DNA of 64,000 nucleotides. It comes from Actinomycetota bacterium. Lineage in GTDB: Bacteria > Actinomycetota > Thermoleophilia > Gaiellales > Gaiellaceae. A model generated the notes under the pieces. That model was not told the origin of the DNA. It ran no database searches and worked only from the letters and a program-made list of their open reading frames with translations. The position numbers and the translations under genes are program-made. Below are positions 60,481 to 64,000 of the stretch, one piece after another. The DNA lies in NCBI GenBank assembly GCA_003139545.1, contig PLJC01000038.1:210333-274332 (forward strand), in the 5' to 3' direction. Each line of letters begins with the position of its first letter. Position 1 is the stretch's first letter.

Positions 60481-61111
60481 GCATCTCGAGGAGTTGCTGC
60501 GCGAACGCGGGCGCGGTCGGCGCGTCCTCGTGCCGGAAGTAGACGTACACGGGCTCGGACGCCGCGCGAACGCGCGCCGCGAACGCTTCGTCCGGCGCCT
60601 CACGCCGGCGCAGGTAGCGGAACGGCGCCGGATTGTCGAGGTCGTTCACGCGCACGGCGCCCTGGTCCGCGAGCCGCTCCTCGATGCCGTCCCACGACGG
60701 ATGCTCCAGGTCGAACGCGATGCGGAGACCGGCCCCGAGCGAGCCGAGGATGAGCTCGATCGCGCCCTCGTCGCGCACGCTCTTCAACGAGACGCGAACA
60801 GGCCCGAGCCGGTCGCCGAGCGCGCGGGCGCCGGAGTCGAAGGCTTCCAGCACGCCGGTCCGGTGGCCGGGCAGCTTCGGCGCGAACTCGAAGCCGTCCG
60901 GCGCCTGCTCCGCCCAGCGGCGGAACTGCTCGACGCCCGGCATGCGGTAGCCGGTCGTGTTCAGCTCGACCGTCCGGAAGCGCTCCGCGTAGAAGCCGAG
61001 GAACGCTTTCGGGTCGAGGCCGGCCGGATAGAAGCCGGGCCGCCAGGTCGGATACGACCAGCCGGACGTTCCGACCGAGACCCGCGCTAGCGTTCGCGCT
61101 CCCGTGGCCAC
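60473..61111 (-). CDS. DUF72 (YecE-like) protein
   Basis: 212 aa from GTG 61111, rather short for the family (about 240-280). Typical motifs are VSVGTSGWSYPTWRPGFYP, FYAERFRTVELNTTGYRMP, FEFAPKLPGHRT, RIAFDLEHPSW and EPVYVYFRHED. DUF72 is a TIM-barrel family of unknown activity. The start codon overlaps that of the divergent thyX-like gene: the palindrome GTGGCCAC (61104-61111) supplies GTG to both strands. Confidence 0.88.
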   Translation of the reverse strand: MATGARTLARVSVGTSGWSYPTWRPGFYPAGLDPKAFLGFYAERFRTVELNTTGYRMPGVEQFRRWAEQAPDGFEFAPKLPGHRTGVLEAFDSGARALGDRLGPVRVSLKSVRDEGAIELILGSLGAGLRIAFDLEHPSWDGIEERLADQGAVRVNDLDNPAPFRYLRRREAPDEAFAARVRAASEPVYVYFRHEDAPTAPAFAQQLLEMLS

Positions 61112-62690
61112 CGTGGAAAGCCTGCCACTCCCGGTCGAAACCTTCACGGACGAGGAGCGCGAGCGCCTCGCCCCGCACTTCACCAACCTCGACCGCCCGG
61201 TCTTCGGGCTCGTGAACTTGCCCGAGACGGTGAAGGGCGCCCTGTTCGCGCGCTACTCCCGCTATCCCGGGACGCTGCGCCGTCTCTTCCTCGAGGAATT
61301 CGCCGACTCCGTCCCGGAAGTGCCGGCGATCGAGGGCGTCGAGGGCAAGCGCGCAGCGGAGCTATACGACCGCATCTTCCTCGGGTACGGCGACGACTCC
61401 GTCGCCCAGCTCGGTGGCGCACACATCGCGTGCGAGTGGACGTCGAACCTCCTGACGAAGATCCTCCAGCGACCGCGGCTCGCCGCGTACCTCGAGCAGT
61501 CGACGCGGTACATCGCATACGACGCGCGCCTCGAGGGCTACGGGTTCCGCTATCACCGCGATCCGCGCTTCGGTCCCGCGTACGAGCGTGCGCTCGACGA
61601 TCTGTTCGAGACGTACGCACGCCTGCTCGAGTCGACGACGGAGTGGGCGGCGGAGCGCTATCCGCGCGCGGACGACGAGTCGCCCGCCGCGCACCGCCGT
61701 GCCGTGCGCGCGAAGGCACTGGATCTCGTCCGCGGGCTGCTGCCGGCTGCGTCGCTCTCGCACGTGGGCATGTACGCGAGCGGCCAGACGTACGAGCAAC
61801 TCGTCCTCCATCTGCTCGCGCATCCGCTCGCGGAGGCGCGCGCCTACGGCGCGATGCTGCTCGAGGAGCTGCAGCTGATCATCCCGAGCTTCGTCGTGCG
61901 CATTCCGCGCGAGGACCGGGGCGGGCGCTGGATCGAGTACCTGCGCGACCGCCGCGAGTCGGCGGATTCGCTCGCCGTTCGGCTCGGGCTCGCCGCCGGC
62001 GACACCGAGGTCGGCCCGTCCGTGCGTCTCCTACGCGTGCACGGGACCGAGGAGGAGTTGCTCGCCTCGCTTCTGGCCGAGTCGGCAACGGTCTCGGAGG
62101 AGGAGGTGCTTCGCACCGTCGTGGGACTCGGTTCCACCGAGCGTGCGGCGCTCGTCCGCGAGCTGGTCGGCGAGCGGGAGAATCGTCGCCACCGTCCCGG
62201 CCGCGGCTTCGAGACGCTCCGCTACCGGTTCGAGATCGTCTCCGACTACGGCGCGTTCCGCGATCTCCAGCGCCACCGCCTCCTGACATGCCAGTGGCAG
62301 CGCTTGTCGCCTGCGCTCGGCGCCGACGTCCCGCACGAGCTCGTTGCCGCGGGCCTCGGCGGCGAGTTCGAGCGCGCGCTCGACGTGTCGCGCCGCGAGT
62401 ACGAGCGCCTGCGCGACGCGGGCCTCCCCGAGGAGGCGCCGTACGCGCTCTGTCTCGCATTCCGCATCCGTTACGTGCTCGAGCTCGACGCGCGCGAGGC
62501 GCTGCACCTGATCGAGTTGCGCTCGGGCCGCGAAGGCCACCCGTCGTATCGCGCGGTCGCCCACGAGATGCGTCGCGCCATCGCCGAGGTGCACCCGAAC
62601 GTCGCCGCCGCGATGACGTTCGTGGACGACTCCACCGAGGAGCGCCTCGAGCGCATCCTCTCCGAGATTCGGAACGAGGATCGAAGCTAG
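61104..62690 (+). CDS. Tandem ThyX (flavin-dependent thymidylate synthase-like) protein
   Basis: 528 aa, about twice the usual ThyX length, made of two ThyX-like halves (about 85-270 and 340-510). The ThyX signature is RHRxxSxxxxSxR. The N-half has RPR at 123-125 and then keeps Glu131, Ser133 and Arg135-Tyr136 (RPRLAAYLEQSTRY). The C-half has intact RHR at 390-392 but lacks the SxR part (RHRLLTCQWQRLSP). The C-half also has IELRSGREGHPSYRAVAHEM, like the ThyX C-terminal helix. It may methylate dUMP to dTMP with FADH2 and methylene-THF, or be a diverged paralogue. A TAGCGT box lies 10 nt upstream of the GTG start. Confidence 0.85.
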   Translation: MATVESLPLPVETFTDEERERLAPHFTNLDRPVFGLVNLPETVKGALFARYSRYPGTLRRLFLEEFADSVPEVPAIEGVEGKRAAELYDRIFLGYGDDSVAQLGGAHIACEWTSNLLTKILQRPRLAAYLEQSTRYIAYDARLEGYGFRYHRDPRFGPAYERALDDLFETYARLLESTTEWAAERYPRADDESPAAHRRAVRAKALDLVRGLLPAASLSHVGMYASGQTYEQLVLHLLAHPLAEARAYGAMLLEELQLIIPSFVVRIPREDRGGRWIEYLRDRRESADSLAVRLGLAAGDTEVGPSVRLLRVHGTEEELLASLLAESATVSEEEVLRTVVGLGSTERAALVRELVGERENRRHRPGRGFETLRYRFEIVSDYGAFRDLQRHRLLTCQWQRLSPALGADVPHELVAAGLGGEFERALDVSRREYERLRDAGLPEEAPYALCLAFRIRYVLELDAREALHLIELRSGREGHPSYRAVAHEMRRAIAEVHPNVAAAMTFVDDSTEERLERILSEIRNEDRS

Positions 62691-63289
62691 ATCGGTCGGA
62701 GCACGACGACGCCGGGGTCGCTGCCCGTCGGCGTCTGGCGCGTCACGATCCAGGTGTCGCCATGGTGCAGGCGATAGGGCGCGTTCAGCTGCACCGTCGT
62801 GGCTTGATTCACGGCCACCTGGAAGGTGCCGCACGGCGCGAACACCTTGCCGTTGCGCACGAGGAAGACCTCGTAGTACGAGCTGTTGGAAAGCTTCGGC
62901 AGGCCGGTGACGCTGAGATGCATCGGCCAGTTGCCGCCCGCGTCCACGGGCTCGACCTGCAGTGACGCGAGCGCGTGCGGCGCCGCCGGCGTGCCGGTGA
63001 GCTTCAGCACCTCCGCGTTCGCGGTGCTGCCGCCGTTCCCGGCGATGTAGCCGCCGAGGAAGGCGAGCGCGAGGATCGCGACCGCCGCCGCGAGCAGCAG
63101 GACGCGCCGGCGCACCCGTGGCGGCCGCCGGCCGAGCGTCATTCCGAGCGTCGGGCCGGACTCGAGCCCCGGGGAGAGCTCCTGGGGCGGGCCGGCCTGG
63201 ATGAGCAGCGAGTGCACGCGGGCGAGGCGCGCGCGTTCCGCGGCTTCCACGTCCGCTCCGACGATCTCTTCGAACTCGGGCGGTGTCAT
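62687..63289 (-). CDS. Anti-sigma factor, RskA-like membrane protein
   Basis: 200 aa from ATG 63289, overlapping the ECF sigma gene as ATGA. A cytoplasmic N-terminus of about 70 residues (TPPEFEEIVGADVEAAERAR) precedes one membrane helix (VLLLAAAVAILALAFLGGYI) and an exterior RskA-like domain (WPMHLSVTGLPKLSNSSYYE, YEVFLVRNGKVFAPCGTF, WIVTRQTPTGSDPGVVVLR). The HxxxCxxC zinc motif of ZAS anti-sigma factors is absent. It should hold the neighbouring sigma factor at the membrane until an outside signal, probably by regulated proteolysis. Its 3' end is convergent with thyX (4-bp overlap). Confidence 0.88.
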   Translation of the reverse strand: MTPPEFEEIVGADVEAAERARLARVHSLLIQAGPPQELSPGLESGPTLGMTLGRRPPRVRRRVLLLAAAVAILALAFLGGYIAGNGGSTANAEVLKLTGTPAAPHALASLQVEPVDAGGNWPMHLSVTGLPKLSNSSYYEVFLVRNGKVFAPCGTFQVAVNQATTVQLNAPYRLHHGDTWIVTRQTPTGSDPGVVVLRPI

Positions 63290-63918
63290 GCCAGTTCTCC
63301 CTCCAGGACGTCCGCGAGGTGCGCGAGTGCGCTCCGTGTGCGGGTCTTCACCGTTCCCAGCGGGATGTCGAGAAAGCTCGCGACCTCGCTTTGTGACAGG
63401 CCGCTCCAGTAGGCGAGCTCGACGACCTCCCGCTCTCTGTTCGGCAGCGTCTCGAGCGCGCGGTGCACGCGCCACGAGACGAACGAGGTCTCGGCCCGCT
63501 CAGCGGGGCCCGGCTCGTCCGAGGTCATGTCGGGAATCTCGACCGGCATCTCGGCGCGGGACCGCAACCGGTCGACGATCGCGTTGCGCGCGATCGCGTA
63601 CAGCCACGGAGCGGCCGGCCCGCGCTCGGGGCGGTAGCTCCCGGCCGAACGCCAGACGGCGGCGAACATCTCCTGCACCGCGTCTTCCGCCCGTTCGCGG
63701 TCGCGCAGCCGCTGGAGCGCGAGACCGAAGATCGACCGGATGTACCGGTGGTAGATGACCTCGAAGGCCTCCCGGTCTCGGGCGGCGATCCGGACGAGCA
63801 GCTCCGAGTCGGATGCCTGCTCCGGGGGAACAGGCCCCGCTTCGGCACGACTGGGAACGGCCCGAAGGTGGGCAGGCGTCTCGAGTGCGATTTCCATTCC
63901 TCTACGACTTCTACGCAT
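63286..63918 (-). CDS. ECF sigma factor (SigK-like)
   Basis: 210 aa from ATG 63918 (an alternative ATG at 63897 follows GTAGAGGA directly). Region 2: AARDREAFEVIYHRYIRSIF, EDAVQEMFAAVWRSAGSYRP, PWLYAIARNAIVDRLRS. Region 4: ALETLPNREREVVELAYWSG, LSQSEVASFLDIPLGTVKTR. The partner anti-sigma gene overlaps downstream. The sequence is closest to the SigK/ECF19-type group, judged by the RskA-like partner. No self-regulated promoter could be recognised in the short upstream stretch before the terminal repeat. Confidence 0.93.
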   Translation of the reverse strand: MRRSRRGMEIALETPAHLRAVPSRAEAGPVPPEQASDSELLVRIAARDREAFEVIYHRYIRSIFGLALQRLRDRERAEDAVQEMFAAVWRSAGSYRPERGPAAPWLYAIARNAIVDRLRSRAEMPVEIPDMTSDEPGPAERAETSFVSWRVHRALETLPNREREVVELAYWSGLSQSEVASFLDIPLGTVKTRTRSALAHLADVLEGELA

Positions 63919-63961
63919 GGCGTCCCGGTTCGGATTCTCGCACGAGGGTCTTAGGTACCCG

Positions 63962-63993
63962 GGTGTCTGACACCGTTTTCGGTGTCAGACACC
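63962..63993. repeat. Perfect 13-bp inverted repeat (REP-like palindrome)
   Basis: GGTGTCTGACACC-GTTTTC-GGTGTCAGACACC: 13-bp perfect arms, 6-nt loop. Each arm is itself nearly palindromic (GGTGTC..GACACC). It lies upstream of the ECF sigma gene, at the window edge. Without a T run it is not a typical terminator; it looks like a dispersed palindromic (REP-type) element or the end of one. Confidence 0.65.
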
Positions 63994-64000
63994 TCGACGG

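Overview
The window is very GC-rich, densely coding DNA with no insertion sequences, CRISPR arrays or phage genes. The gene families and signals point to a high-GC actinobacterium, most likely class Thermoleophilia (Gaiella/Solirubrobacter-like). The lines of evidence are a B12-dependent ribonucleotide reductase, a double-length ThyX, PadR and ArsR regulators, a hopanoid operon, a primary sigma factor with a short N-terminus, and many genes that start a few bases after a TAnnnT -10 box. This placement is an inference; no rRNA is present.

Layout. 1-1145: end of a NarL-type histidine kinase and its LuxR-type response regulator. 1226-8181: two small unknown proteins, then phosphoketolase and acetate kinase, facing a cupin and a GNAT/NDP-forming acyl-CoA synthetase fusion (acetyl-phosphate and acetyl-CoA metabolism). 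8244-11100: pdxH, an ArsR/AHSA1 pair divergent from clpP, and a sulfotransferase-like gene that runs antisense into clpP. 11238-16448: a MacAB/YknXYZ-like ABC export operon with two secreted beta-rich proteins. 16464-23765: FAD oxidase, BNR-repeat protein, aldo/keto reductase, VOC protein, methyltransferase, amidase, FkbM methyltransferase, and a PadR regulator with its membrane partner. 23822-34990: nrdJ, a surface protein, a Wzy-like polymerase, a LytR_C protein, an epimerase, tmk-holB, an ECF sigma fused to a membrane/extracellular tail, and the primary sigma factor. 35293-42810: tRNA-Thr(CGT), membrane proteins, a bifunctional PBP, a PLD enzyme and an M29 aminopeptidase.

43213-50699 is a compact hopanoid operon (hpnC-hpnD-hpnE-shc-hpnH-phosphorylase-ispH-YjbQ-like), with most junctions overlapping by four bases. 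It covers squalene synthesis by the HpnCDE route, cyclisation, the first side-chain steps, and a step supplying isoprenoid precursor. A STAS protein is divergent from it. 50717-59483 is a long co-directional run: a membrane-anchored unknown, small membrane proteins, CopC-CopD, an arylsulfotransferase-like protein, an ornithine cyclodeaminase-like protein, citrate synthase and a kynureninase-like enzyme. 59521-63918: a secreted protein, a DUF72 protein, the tandem ThyX, and an anti-sigma/ECF sigma pair. The window ends in a perfect 13-bp inverted repeat.

The observations most worth following up are: (i) leaderless promoters, some as mirrored -10 boxes between divergent genes; (ii) probable CTG starts, three of them in CTGA stop/start overlaps; (iii) a ThyX tandem whose two halves have lost opposite parts of the signature motif; (iv) an ECF sigma factor joined to a membrane segment and a Gly/Gln-rich exterior tail; (v) an 11-bp hairpin that masks a ribosome binding site and should couple translation of two membrane proteins.
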